From: JAGLTZ01 sp964637695
GTDB taxonomy: Bacteria > Blakebacterota > Blakebacteria > Blakebacterales > Blakebacteraceae
Length of the DNA stretch: 48,366 bases
Assembly: GCA_964637695.1 (NCBI GenBank)
Contig: CAZWVF010000014.1
Location: 1-48,366 of the forward strand
Direction: 5' to 3'
In this document: in pieces, positions 34,457 to 43,411 of the stretch
Layout: the number at the start of each line of letters is the position of its first letter
How positions within the stretch are numbered: position 1 is the first letter of the stretch
Position numbers and translations under genes: made by a program
The notes under the pieces: model-generated
Told to the model about the DNA's origin: nothing
The model's input: only the letters and a program-made list of their open reading frames with translations
Databases searched by the model: none

Positions 34457-35539
34457 TCATATAAGCCAGCTGTCAGCGTCACTTCCTGCCAGGGGTTCCA
34501 CTTCCAGCTCCCTGTCTGTCCCTTCGCGTGATAACGCAACCCGGACTCTCTCTTCATCCCGTCCCTGGCTGTAGCGGGCTGTAAGAGCTGCTGCCGTATT
34601 GAGGTCGTAATCACTGGCCGTGGGATCAACCAGTGTCACCGGACTGCCGTGGTCGATCACCTGGACAGCCCATCGGTCCAGAACCAGCCTTTCGATGAAT
34701 CTGTTTTCTGCGTCGTTGCGGCCGACAACCACTTTTACGCCGGAGGGGAGCCGGAAATGTCTGCCGACCTTCAACAGGCTGATATCTTCCTGTGTCAGTG
34801 AATCGACTCTGCTCGTGTTGCCGATCAGGTCCTTCAGCCGCTTGGAGAATTCTGGATCGGTGAGCAGGCAGCCACCCGCCGGCTGGGGATAGTCAATGAT
34901 GCCGTATTGTTCGGCGAGTGCCATCTGAGGTTTCCGGCTGCGGCCTATAAGATCGAGAAGCTGATCCCTGTCCACCCAGCCTTTCTGCTCCGGTATCGAA
35001 GGATCGAGATGTCTGGCCGAAAGAGGCCTGATCAGCAGTCCTTTCAATCCCGATTGCTCTTCAACGATCTTCAGCGCCTGTTTGTGCTGGCTCATCGGGC
35101 GCTGTCCGAGCACCTCTCCGGTTATGACGAAGTGGGCACCAACCTCTTCCATGACAGGGCGCAGGCTTCTGAGCATGTACATGTGGCAATCGATGCAGGG
35201 GTTCATGGCCTTGCCGAAACCGTACTTCGGTGCGGTCAGAACGTCGCTGATGAAATCGACAGAGATGTCAACCACTCGAAAGGATATTTCCACATCTGTC
35301 CCTATCTTCAGCTTCCTGGGACCGGTGGATTCCGGCTCACTGCCCGATTCACCTGTTTCTTCGGCCTGATCCAGTTTGCCTGAGAGAGGAGAGAACCCCG
35401 TCGCGAATCTTACTCCGTGAACCTCTATTCCCATTCTGGCTATATGTGCAGCAGCCAGTGTGGAATCGAGCCCTCCGCTCATCATCGCAACGGCAACAAG
35501 AGGCCTGCCTTCTTCATCTGTTCTCGGTGTGATCGCCAT
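34457..35539 (-). CDS. PP-loop tRNA thiolase-like protein
   Basis: A 360-residue ATP-binding protein. The pyrophosphatase loop SGGLDST is at 21-27, NPCIDCHMYML is a conserved Cys pair, and VITGEVLGQRPMSQ is typical of ThiI/TrmU-like sulphurtransferases. A C-terminal DUF814/NFACT-R-like module (LLKVGRHFRLPSGVKVVVGRND) is fused. No rhodanese or THUMP domain is seen. It probably modifies tRNA or activates sulphur, but the substrate is unknown. It is convergent with trkH and divergent from the rhomboid gene. Confidence 0.82.
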   Translation of the reverse strand: MAITPRTDEEGRPLVAVAMMSGGLDSTLAAAHIARMGIEVHGVRFATGFSPLSGKLDQAEETGESGSEPESTGPRKLKIGTDVEISFRVVDISVDFISDVLTAPKYGFGKAMNPCIDCHMYMLRSLRPVMEEVGAHFVITGEVLGQRPMSQHKQALKIVEEQSGLKGLLIRPLSARHLDPSIPEQKGWVDRDQLLDLIGRSRKPQMALAEQYGIIDYPQPAGGCLLTDPEFSKRLKDLIGNTSRVDSLTQEDISLLKVGRHFRLPSGVKVVVGRNDAENRFIERLVLDRWAVQVIDHGSPVTLVDPTASDYDLNTAAALTARYSQGRDEERVRVALSREGTDRELEVEPLAGSDADSWLI

Positions 35540-35582
35540 GTGACGAAATTAAGATGCAGCAGGAGTATTCAACAATGGCATT

Positions 35583-35670
35583 ATGGAGCGGCTCACAAAG
35601 TATTCAACAACCGTGCTTCAGGAGGCCGGCGTAGACATGGCGGTCATCTCTGTTATATTGGGCCACGCGC
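35583..35670 (+). pseudogene. Possible tyrosine-recombinase C-terminal remnant
   Basis: A stop-free frame encodes YSTTVLQEAGVDMAVISVIL followed by GHA, which strongly resembles the helix after the RHxxR box of integrases (TLLLEAGVDLKVVSELLGHA). The Arg-His box is degraded and no upstream domain remains. It overlaps the presumed rhomboid promoter. It may be chance. Confidence 0.3.
35631..35659 (+). promoter_or_regulatory. Candidate rhomboid promoter
   Basis: TAGACA (35632-35637) and TATATT (35654-35659) stand 16 nt apart. Transcription would begin about five bases before ATG 35671, giving a nearly leaderless mRNA. Two copies of AGTATTCAACAA (35564-35575 and 35599-35610) lie upstream. Confidence 0.4.
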
Positions 35671-36375
35671 ATGATACCTCTCAGAGACATGAATCCGACG
35701 TCGCGCACTCCGCACGTCACCTATTTCCTCATAGCCCTGAATGTCCTCGTTTTCGTCTACGAGGTTATGATAGGGCAGATGCAGCGATCGGCTCAGTTTG
35801 CACAGTTCATCTATACCTTCGGAGCTATTCCGAATGAGATCGTTGGGGTATTGCTGCGCCCGACAGAGTGGTTTCCCCTGCCTTTCGGAACACTTCTGAC
35901 CAGCATGTTCATACACGGGAGCGTCTGGCACCTGGGCGGCAATATGCTCTTTCTCTATATTTTCGGGGACAACATAGAGGATGAGCTGGGACACGTTCGA
36001 TTCCTGCTTTTCTATATTCTGAGCGGCCTGGCGGCCAGCCTCGTGCACATCGTCCTCGGGTTTTCCTCCCAGATTCCAATGGTTGGCGCATCGGGGGCGA
36101 TCTCCGGGGTGATGGGTGCCTACATACTCCTCTTCCCGGGAGCCAGGATTCTCACCCTTGTCTTCTTTTTCTTCATTACACTGATCGAGATACCGGCATA
36201 CTGGTTCCTGGCCATCTGGTTTCTTTTCCAGTTCGTGGGTGGTATGGGCAGGCTTGGGGCCGGCGATGTCGGTGGTGTTGCGTTCTGGGCTCACGTTGGA
36301 GGATTTCTGGCCGGTCTCACCATGATCAGAGCATGGACCCGGCGGTGGAGGAAACCGAATCGAATATCCTGCTGA
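35671..36375 (+). CDS. Rhomboid family intramembrane serine protease
   Basis: A 234-residue membrane protease with six helices. HGSVWHLGGNMLFLYIFGDNIED is the rhomboid loop. The catalytic Ser is in VGASGAISG and the His in AHVGGF. It begins at ATG 35671 with little leader. It ends by overlapping the next gene by one base (TGATG). Confidence 0.93.
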   Translation: MIPLRDMNPTSRTPHVTYFLIALNVLVFVYEVMIGQMQRSAQFAQFIYTFGAIPNEIVGVLLRPTEWFPLPFGTLLTSMFIHGSVWHLGGNMLFLYIFGDNIEDELGHVRFLLFYILSGLAASLVHIVLGFSSQIPMVGASGAISGVMGAYILLFPGARILTLVFFFFITLIEIPAYWFLAIWFLFQFVGGMGRLGAGDVGGVAFWAHVGGFLAGLTMIRAWTRRWRKPNRISC

Positions 36376-36953
36376 TGACGGCTGAAACACGGAATAATAC
36401 CCGTATCACTCTGTTGGAGAGAATTACAACCAGGCGATGGCGTATTACGTGGGGATATGCTGCGGCACTTCTGCTGATTGTTCTTGCCGAACCGAACCCT
36501 CTTTCCCTGTCGCTCGGTATCCCGATGGTCCTCTTTGGCGAGGCGATCCGGATAGTAGCCAATGGTACGCTGGTGAAGGATAAAGAGCTCACCAACTGGG
36601 GGCTGTATGCCCATATTAGACACCCTCTCTATGTCGGTTCCATGATGATAGGTGCAGGGTTCATTATCATGGCCTGGAACATATACCTGACCATTTTCAC
36701 TCTGGTTTTTTTCGCAGTTGTATATCAACGTACAATCGAAGCGGAAGAGCTCAAAATGGAGGGGTACTACGGTGAGAGGTACCAGGAGTGGGCTCAATCT
36801 ACAGCCAGGTTCTTCCCCAGGCGCTGGGTTTTTATGGAGATATCAGAACACTTCATCCTCAGGCGGGCCTGGGCCAACCGCGAATACGATGCAGTAATGG
36901 GAGTGATCGCCGGGATTGTGATACTATATCTGAAGTACCTTTATTCCAGTTGA
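36375..36953 (+). CDS. Isoprenylcysteine methyltransferase-like membrane protein
   Basis: A 192-residue membrane protein of the ICMT/PEMT/NnrU fold. LYAHIRHPLYVGSMMIGAGF and EELKMEGYYGERYQEW are the conserved SAM-binding motifs. It has about five helices. Bacterial members methylate lipids or other substrates, and the substrate is unknown here. The ATG shares a base with the rhomboid stop. The longer frame beginning at 36333 is inside rhomboid. Confidence 0.82.
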   Translation: MTAETRNNTRITLLERITTRRWRITWGYAAALLLIVLAEPNPLSLSLGIPMVLFGEAIRIVANGTLVKDKELTNWGLYAHIRHPLYVGSMMIGAGFIIMAWNIYLTIFTLVFFAVVYQRTIEAEELKMEGYYGERYQEWAQSTARFFPRRWVFMEISEHFILRRAWANREYDAVMGVIAGIVILYLKYLYSS

Positions 36954-36956
36954 AGC

Positions 36957-37979
36957 ATGGAGGGTCTGTTGAAGAAAGGGGCCTCTGGATTGACCGTTCT
37001 GATTTTTCTGCTGACACTCCTGCCGGGTACCGGCTATTCCCGGCCGGATACCGGGCTCGTTCAGGATCCAGGCAGAGGATTGTCACACATTGCAGATGTA
37101 ACTGAAATCGCGGTTGATCTGGATCTGCAGAAACTGGATCCACCTGTGCCAATCCTCTTTGTCGCTGCGTCTCCTGATTTATCTGAGACGGCCCGTCGAT
37201 GGCAGATCGTAATGCTTGAGGCCAGAGCATTCTGGCGTAACATGCTGGGCGCTCTGCCCGACGGGGGACTGTTTCTAGTGGATTCTGCCAGCTGGGCAGC
37301 CCTGACAACAGGACTGGAATACGGTTTTCCCGGTGTTCGGGTCAGGACCCGCCGGGATGGTGTTTTGACCCTGCTGGCCTTTGAGGAGGCGACGGCATTT
37401 GCAGAAGCTGCTGAAGGAGTATTCAGAGCAGCTCCGCTGGCCATGCGGGGCCCCCTGCTGGCCAGAGATCTGGCATCTGTGGCCGGTGCCGCCCGTTATT
37501 CCAGTGCGTGGGTCTGGGTACAACTCGGTGAAAGTCTAGCAGAGGGATTGAGAATAAGGGCCGATCTGTGGTGGCAGCGGAGGCTGATAGGGGCGACCGC
37601 CGCCTGGATGTTCCTCGGATCTCCGAGAGGGAGAGAGCTGGCACCTGATGATCTGCACGCTCTGCAGGCATGGGGGTGGTTCATCGGCAGCTACTTCCAG
37701 CGCATTGCTGTCAGCCTCTCCTCTGCGATGACATCACCGCCTTCCGGGAAGCAGTATGAAGTACTCGAATTCGACGCACGCCTTCTGAATATGGGCAGGG
37801 CCATCTGGCTGCAGTATGGAACAGAAGCATTCGAGAGGATAAGACGGGCATGGCCACACGGTGTAGCCTTTAAGCAGCTGCAGGATATTCTGGATGCACT
37901 GTGGGCGCAGATGCCGGAACTGAAGGATTGGGAGATGGTACTGCTCGATCCCCGCAATGTTGATCTGAAAGAGGGATGA
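36957..37979 (+). CDS. Secreted protein resembling a zinc-less MA-clan peptidase
   Basis: A 340-residue protein with a signal peptide (LTVLIFLLTLLPGTGYS). The middle reads LLARDLASVAGAARY, where a gluzincin would have LAHExxH. His, Glu and His align with Arg170, Asp171 and Ser174. The downstream Glu is kept (ESLAEGL, Glu196), as is a LQAWGWFIGSYFQR helix. So it may be a pseudo-peptidase. This is inference from pattern alone. It is 3 nt after the methyltransferase-like gene. Confidence 0.6.
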   Translation: MEGLLKKGASGLTVLIFLLTLLPGTGYSRPDTGLVQDPGRGLSHIADVTEIAVDLDLQKLDPPVPILFVAASPDLSETARRWQIVMLEARAFWRNMLGALPDGGLFLVDSASWAALTTGLEYGFPGVRVRTRRDGVLTLLAFEEATAFAEAAEGVFRAAPLAMRGPLLARDLASVAGAARYSSAWVWVQLGESLAEGLRIRADLWWQRRLIGATAAWMFLGSPRGRELAPDDLHALQAWGWFIGSYFQRIAVSLSSAMTSPPSGKQYEVLEFDARLLNMGRAIWLQYGTEAFERIRRAWPHGVAFKQLQDILDALWAQMPELKDWEMVLLDPRNVDLKEG

Positions 37980-37992
37980 AGAGAAATCTTTC

Positions 37993-39711
37993 ATGAATAA
38001 CAGCAGATCAAAAGAGCTGGAACGGAAATCATCGGCTGTTACGCTCTCCGATATGGAGATCTTCATCTTCCCCGAACTGATGTACAGCCTGGTGCTGGCC
38101 AATATCATGTCTCCGCGCATCTGGAAATGGCGGGAGGATCCCTGGTTTGCAGGGCTGGAGCGGATGAAGCCGTACCGCCGCATCACAAGATTGAAGCAGT
38201 ACATAATGGATCACTACGCTTTCAACCTCGATCTCGAAACGTGGGGTCTTACAAGCAGAGAGAAGGAAGCAGAACGATTTGCCGATTATATCAGTGAGGA
38301 AACTATCGCCGGTTCAAACGCACTCTTCGGATATGAAGGGGACAAGTTCTACTTCGATATGGATATCCGAACCCACTTCGGTCTCGACAAATACGAAGGG
38401 AATATCCTCCCCTACTGGAAAACGGAAACCGTGGAGGCTATGGATGCCTTCATTCATAAGCCGAATTTCGATTCGGGAGCCGGTGAATGTGTATCCCTGG
38501 CGACGCTCTATGCCGCAGCTCTCTTTGTAGTAGTCGGGATCCCGCTTAGCGACATCTACCTGATGGCCACACCACTGCATTCACAGAATTACGTGGATGT
38601 AAACGATGGGATCCTGACGAATAACCGGCGCCTGGTTACCAGGAACATGTGGTTGAATGGAACCGCCCTTTCTGCTCAGGCTCGGAGGGCGCTGGAGAAT
38701 GAACAGGTAACAATTGTTACGCACGAAACGGGTCACATTCATACCGTATATGAAGAGGCGACGATCGATCCCGAATCTTATTCCTGTTTCACCGACAGAC
38801 TCCGGGTGTTTCTGAAATCACATCCGACCGATGAGATTCTGGGAAACTTTCTGCGACACAGCAGGAATATCCAGCAATGCTTCCAAATCAGGTGGAACAT
38901 CCACGGCCACGATCACTACATCGGTGCTGACAGGGCATTCGAATACGAAGACAGCAGCCCATATAGATTGACTGACAATACACGTGAGAAACTGCTCGCC
39001 GAAATTGACGTTGAAGGATTTCAGCATGGTCGTCTGCCTCGCAGGATAGTGCTCAACGACCTCGAAGAGTTTCTAAGAGAGAACGATCTGCGGGTGGATG
39101 ATCCAGAGGATATAGCTCGCCTGAAGCAGGGCTTCGCATCAGAATGCATGGATGCGGAGATGGCGATCAACAATTTCATCAAGTTCTGTTTTGTGGAGCC
39201 TGGTCTGCCGGAGCCCGGGGACAAGGAATTCGTTTCTGGCGGTAAGCCTCTCGGCATCGATTCGGAGATGACGCGAGAGGAGATTATCGAGCATCTCGAC
39301 TGTCTGAGGGATGACAATATCGTGGCTGACCTGGCGTTCTATGCCTTCCGCGACCTCAGCCGTACTGATGAAAAACCGTTTCTGCAGGCTGCATTCGAGC
39401 GCAATCCCGTGTCAATTGAAGGAGCCAGGGAGCTCGATAAAAAGTTTGTCCACCGTATACTGAAAGAGATGCCCAACGAGTCGATATATGACGGACCTTT
39501 CCGTCTGGCTCAGCCCGATGAAGTGTGGAACTACGGACGCGGCGATGGTGTAGAGAAGGCTGTGACGCTCGCCAATATTCTGAAAGAGCGTTCAGATGAA
39601 GAGATTTATGTAATAGAAGTTGCTCCAGACAGAGTTGTGCTGAACACAAGTGAGCGGACTTATAAGTTCGAATCCACCAAACAGCTCGCAGAACAGGAAT
39701 GGAAGATCTGA
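37993..39711 (+). CDS. Large protein with transglutaminase-like core
   Basis: A 572-residue protein with no signal peptide or membrane segment. At its centre GAGECVSLATLYAAALFVVVGIPLSDIYLMATPLHSQNYV has the layout of a transglutaminase/papain-like core: Cys166, then GIP, then His196, with Asp202 or Asp205 after it. The rest is unrecognised. It is the last gene of the rhomboid unit. A role in peptide cleavage or cross-linking is suggested but not proven. Confidence 0.6.
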   Translation: MNNSRSKELERKSSAVTLSDMEIFIFPELMYSLVLANIMSPRIWKWREDPWFAGLERMKPYRRITRLKQYIMDHYAFNLDLETWGLTSREKEAERFADYISEETIAGSNALFGYEGDKFYFDMDIRTHFGLDKYEGNILPYWKTETVEAMDAFIHKPNFDSGAGECVSLATLYAAALFVVVGIPLSDIYLMATPLHSQNYVDVNDGILTNNRRLVTRNMWLNGTALSAQARRALENEQVTIVTHETGHIHTVYEEATIDPESYSCFTDRLRVFLKSHPTDEILGNFLRHSRNIQQCFQIRWNIHGHDHYIGADRAFEYEDSSPYRLTDNTREKLLAEIDVEGFQHGRLPRRIVLNDLEEFLRENDLRVDDPEDIARLKQGFASECMDAEMAINNFIKFCFVEPGLPEPGDKEFVSGGKPLGIDSEMTREEIIEHLDCLRDDNIVADLAFYAFRDLSRTDEKPFLQAAFERNPVSIEGARELDKKFVHRILKEMPNESIYDGPFRLAQPDEVWNYGRGDGVEKAVTLANILKERSDEEIYVIEVAPDRVVLNTSERTYKFESTKQLAEQEWKI

Positions 39712-39741
39712 TTTCCAGGGATGGCACGCCTGTTGAATTAT

Positions 39742-42510
39742 TTACCGTATTCTGGATTCCTCAGCGGTACCGTAGTAGATGGCATTGAAAACCAGCGTGA
39801 AGGTGCCGTGAGACTGTGCCCTGAAAGTCACCTTCGGTGTGAAGAGGAATGCTTTCCCATCACCAACTGTGGCTTCAACGAATACTGTACCGTTTTCCAG
39901 GAAGTGCTGACCCCACGCCCAGCCGCTGCGAAGCGGTTCGCTGCTGTCGAACCAGCCGATATTCAGGACCCCCTGTCGCCCGGCCTCCGGTGCCAGCCGG
40001 AGCACAGGGCTGTTGCTGAACAGTACATCCACCCGCTCACCCATACCGTGAGTCAGAGGGGAAACATGTTCTATCTTCACGCTGACAATCGATCCGGGAA
40101 CGTAGTACTCCTGCGAGCGGAGGGGCTGTTCCTTACCCTCTTCCAATTTCACCAGATGATTCTTCAGGGGTAGTTCCAGGTGATAACCAAGGTTCGTCGA
40201 GCTTCCTTCTGCTACGACGACTCCACCATTCTCAAGGAATGCCCTCAACTCGGGAATCGTTGTCTCCGCCGATACTGATCCAACCCGATCCTGGTATTCA
40301 GCGGGAACCGCCCGCTGCGGTCTCTGGATTCTGCGGCCCCTCATGCCGGTGCGTCCGGAGGCTGCACCGCCGCTTCTGACTCCTGGAACAGCTCCATCGG
40401 GGAAAATGATCACGTCGAATTTATCATTCAGGTTCCCGGCATCGAGAGCGGCGGGGAAAACCAGTTCGAAGTCGAATTCGAACTCCTCCAGAATAAACCT
40501 CACCCACCCCGAGGACATTGAACCTCCATAACGGTCCCAGAGCCCGATCTTGACAGGGCGCAGCTTCAGCCCGCGTCTTCCCGGCCTGCGGGTCACGCCG
40601 GTGAAGTTCAGGCCGAGTTCGGCGGCCATCCCCTCCAGCGTGCTTCTCAGGCCACTGCCGTCGGGAATGTAGAATGTGCCGGCCGGGAACTCTGTTCCGT
40701 CACTCTCGAAACCATCGTTCAGCCAGAAGACATCCGTGCCATCTGCAAGCAGGCGGTTGATCGCGATAAAAGAGTCGTTAACTTCGTGACTCAACATGAA
40801 ACCGCGTGCGTTGGATGGACCGGAAACCGCACCTGCCGGTGCGGTGGCCAGACCCTCTAGGGCTGCGAAGGGGCCATCGATCCCCTCCATGATCCTGTCG
40901 AACTCAACACCCATCTGGAAAGCCAGGGTCCAGCCGGTATTGTCATACGGGCGGGTTGGAGGAGCGCCCGGATAGGCGAAATCGTTCGGATGGTTCTGCG
41001 GTTCGAACATGTCGAGCACATGGGGTCTGAAAGCCTGGGCAGTCTTTACGACATATGAACCCGCCGGGAAATCCTGACCACCCGCACGAAAATCATCTGC
41101 GGCTCGCAACACATCGACGCCGTTCTTGAGCAGAGCATTCACGAATTTGGTTGCGGTCAGGAAATCCGGCTGGTCGGAAGGTATGATGTAGGCACGTGCA
41201 TCTCTGTCAGCAGGATTCTGCAGACCGCTCTCCCAATCCTCGCGGGTTCCCCTGCCTCTTTCCAGTCTTTCATTCTCCGCATCGATCTGTTTCGGCAGGA
41301 CGGTCCAGCTGTCCCGGTTTCCCCTTTCTATCGAGTTCATACCCATGCGCCAGATGTTGAAGAGCAGGGTATCCCTGAAGCGGGATGCGTAGTCCATTAC
41401 TGCCCAGTCGGCTGTCATCGAGTACTCGATAGACTGCCTCATGTGCCAGACGCCCGGTTCGACCGGAAGGGGAAGATCGCTGCTGCTTATCTGGCGGTTG
41501 GGGATATAGGGAATCTCCATCGGAGTCGGGTTGCCGATAATCTCGGTCAGCAAGCCGATCATGTTGTGGTAGTAGGGTGTGGTCCGCTGCCCACCATTCC
41601 ACCAGATGGAGTAGCTGGCGCCCGAACGCATGGTTGAACCCCCCTTGCCCTCCTGAACGAACCGGTGGTGCATGGCCGTTCCTACCTGCTCGATGCTCGT
41701 CAGAATGAGCGGATCGAGGTTGTGGTTGGGTGGGTCGCGGAAGGGTGGGGCGAAAATCACTGTTCCGGCGGGGCCGGTCTGGTGGTGGTTGTAGACGATC
41801 TGGGGGAACCACTCCCTGTACATGATTCGGTTCATGTTCTCGGTTTCGATCAGATTGGCCATGTAGGAGTCGCGGTTATTGTCGTGTCCGGCGTACTTCT
41901 GATACAGCACCGGAAGGCCTCCCGTGCTCCGCTCCTCCGGAACAGGATTACTCATGTACCAGTCGGCAACCAGATCGAGACCGTCGGGATTGCACGGCAC
42001 TACAAGCAGGATGATATCATTCAGGATCCGCATCGTTTCGGGATCGTTCCTGCTGCACATCCGGTAGACCAGTTCTATTATCTGCTGACCACCCACCACC
42101 TCACTGGCGTGAAGCCCGCCGTCGATCCACACTACGGCCTTCCCCTCCTGAGCCAGGGCCCTGGCCTCCTCTTCCGATATACCCTTCGCCTTTGCAAGAC
42201 GCCTCGAAATCTCTTTGTAACGGGAAAGGTTGCGGTGATTTGCCGGTGAAGTGATGATCGCCATCAGCTGAGTGCGACCCTCTTCCGTTTCACCTATCGA
42301 TTCGAGTATCATCCGATCCGACTCTCCTGCGAGCTTCTCCCAGTACCCGGTCAGCTGGGTATAGTTGGCAAGGGAGTAGTCCTCTCCGATCTGGTGGCCG
42401 AACTGCTCTTTCGGAGAGGTGATTGCGGTCTGAGCAGAAACCGTTGTGGTGGAAAAGGTGGAGATCAGCAGTAGAATGAGAATTTGAGAGCGAATCCTGT
42501 TTGCACACAT
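39742..42510 (-). CDS. Secreted M14-family zinc carboxypeptidase-like protein
   Basis: A 922-residue exported protein. The signal peptide is LILLLISTFSTTTVSA. The M14 zinc site is GGLHASEVVGG (His134, Glu137), with NPDGLDLVADWY and VYNHHQTG. C-terminal regions (GxHxxxLP..., from about residue 430) are beta-rich and of unknown fold. It resembles large peptidases common in FCB-type genomes that degrade peptides outside the cell. It is convergent with the transglutaminase-like gene. Confidence 0.88.
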   Translation of the reverse strand: MCANRIRSQILILLLISTFSTTTVSAQTAITSPKEQFGHQIGEDYSLANYTQLTGYWEKLAGESDRMILESIGETEEGRTQLMAIITSPANHRNLSRYKEISRRLAKAKGISEEEARALAQEGKAVVWIDGGLHASEVVGGQQIIELVYRMCSRNDPETMRILNDIILLVVPCNPDGLDLVADWYMSNPVPEERSTGGLPVLYQKYAGHDNNRDSYMANLIETENMNRIMYREWFPQIVYNHHQTGPAGTVIFAPPFRDPPNHNLDPLILTSIEQVGTAMHHRFVQEGKGGSTMRSGASYSIWWNGGQRTTPYYHNMIGLLTEIIGNPTPMEIPYIPNRQISSSDLPLPVEPGVWHMRQSIEYSMTADWAVMDYASRFRDTLLFNIWRMGMNSIERGNRDSWTVLPKQIDAENERLERGRGTREDWESGLQNPADRDARAYIIPSDQPDFLTATKFVNALLKNGVDVLRAADDFRAGGQDFPAGSYVVKTAQAFRPHVLDMFEPQNHPNDFAYPGAPPTRPYDNTGWTLAFQMGVEFDRIMEGIDGPFAALEGLATAPAGAVSGPSNARGFMLSHEVNDSFIAINRLLADGTDVFWLNDGFESDGTEFPAGTFYIPDGSGLRSTLEGMAAELGLNFTGVTRRPGRRGLKLRPVKIGLWDRYGGSMSSGWVRFILEEFEFDFELVFPAALDAGNLNDKFDVIIFPDGAVPGVRSGGAASGRTGMRGRRIQRPQRAVPAEYQDRVGSVSAETTIPELRAFLENGGVVVAEGSSTNLGYHLELPLKNHLVKLEEGKEQPLRSQEYYVPGSIVSVKIEHVSPLTHGMGERVDVLFSNSPVLRLAPEAGRQGVLNIGWFDSSEPLRSGWAWGQHFLENGTVFVEATVGDGKAFLFTPKVTFRAQSHGTFTLVFNAIYYGTAEESRIR

Positions 42511-42632
42511 TCGGGCAACCTCTGCTTCTTGAGAATGTCTGGAGCTTTCAGATTATGCTATTTTCCAGACTTGAAAGGCCTGCGTCAATGGCAGGTTTAC
42601 AGTGATCATCGAATAAAATCAAGGAACCTCAT
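42511..42632. other. Divergent intergenic region
   Basis: This 122-bp space lies between the M14 gene and the LOG gene. I saw no strong promoter pair on either strand, and no RNA gene. Confidence 0.5.
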
Positions 42633-43376
42633 ATGAGCATGAAAGAATCTGTACGACAACCCAGGCCCGTTGAAGACAGACGATTACTCGAAGCACCCCT
42701 TCCAGGAGAACCTCCCTTCATTAATACCGATCCGTGGCGGGTGCTGAGGATCATGGGAGAATTCGTCATGGGCTTCGACGAACTGGTCGATCTGGGGCCT
42801 GCTGTTACCGTATTCGGTTCGGCCAGAACCAGACCTGAGGAACCGATGTACCAGAAAGCGGTCGAGACGACGCGGATGCTGGGAGAGGCGGGCTTTACTA
42901 TTATCACCGGTGGTGGACCGGGGATCATGGAAGCGGGTAATAAAGGAGCCGAGGAAGCTGGAGTGGTTTCAGTCGGTCTGGGTATAGAACTACCCTTTGA
43001 ACAGAAGCTGAACGAACATGTGAATCTAGAGCTTGAGTTCCGTTACTTCTTCGCCCGGAAGACCATGTTCCTTAAGTATGCACAGGCGTATCTGGTCTTT
43101 CCCGGAGGGTGGGGAACCATGGACGAGATGATGGAAGCTCTCACACTCGTGCAGACGGACAAGATCCAGCACTTCCCGATAATCCTTTTCGGATCTGACT
43201 ACTGGCAGGGCCTGCTGGACTGGTTCAGGGAACAGATGATCGACCACGGGAAAATATCTCCTGATGATATGGATCTCTTTTCAGTAACAGATTCATCTCA
43301 AGAGGTTGTGGATATTGTGGTAAAGTCTTTCGATGCCTGCAAAGAGCGTCGCAAAGGGATAGACGGGATCGCCTGA
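42633..43376 (+). CDS. LOG family protein (TIGR00730, cytokinin riboside hydrolase-like)
   Basis: A 247-residue Rossmann-fold protein. GGGPGIMEAGNKGAEEAG and the catalytic PGGWGTMDEMMEA are the two LOG motifs. Family members hydrolyse the N-glycosidic bond of cytokinin or AMP-like substrates. The N-terminal 40 residues are extra. It is the first gene of a small unit with the M55 and D-aminoacylase genes. AAGGAA is a good ribosome-binding site. Confidence 0.93.
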   Translation: MSMKESVRQPRPVEDRRLLEAPLPGEPPFINTDPWRVLRIMGEFVMGFDELVDLGPAVTVFGSARTRPEEPMYQKAVETTRMLGEAGFTIITGGGPGIMEAGNKGAEEAGVVSVGLGIELPFEQKLNEHVNLELEFRYFFARKTMFLKYAQAYLVFPGGWGTMDEMMEALTLVQTDKIQHFPIILFGSDYWQGLLDWFREQMIDHGKISPDDMDLFSVTDSSQEVVDIVVKSFDACKERRKGIDGIA

Positions 43377-43411
43377 GATGTCGAAAAAATCCCCATGAAG
43401 GAGCATTACTC

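Noticed and set aside
37993..39711. SpoVR family assignment
   Set aside because: The size suggested SpoVR at first, but its motifs are absent and a transglutaminase-like core fits better.
41665..42249. 194-codon plus-strand frame in the M14 gene
   Set aside because: Antisense shadow of a strongly supported secreted peptidase.
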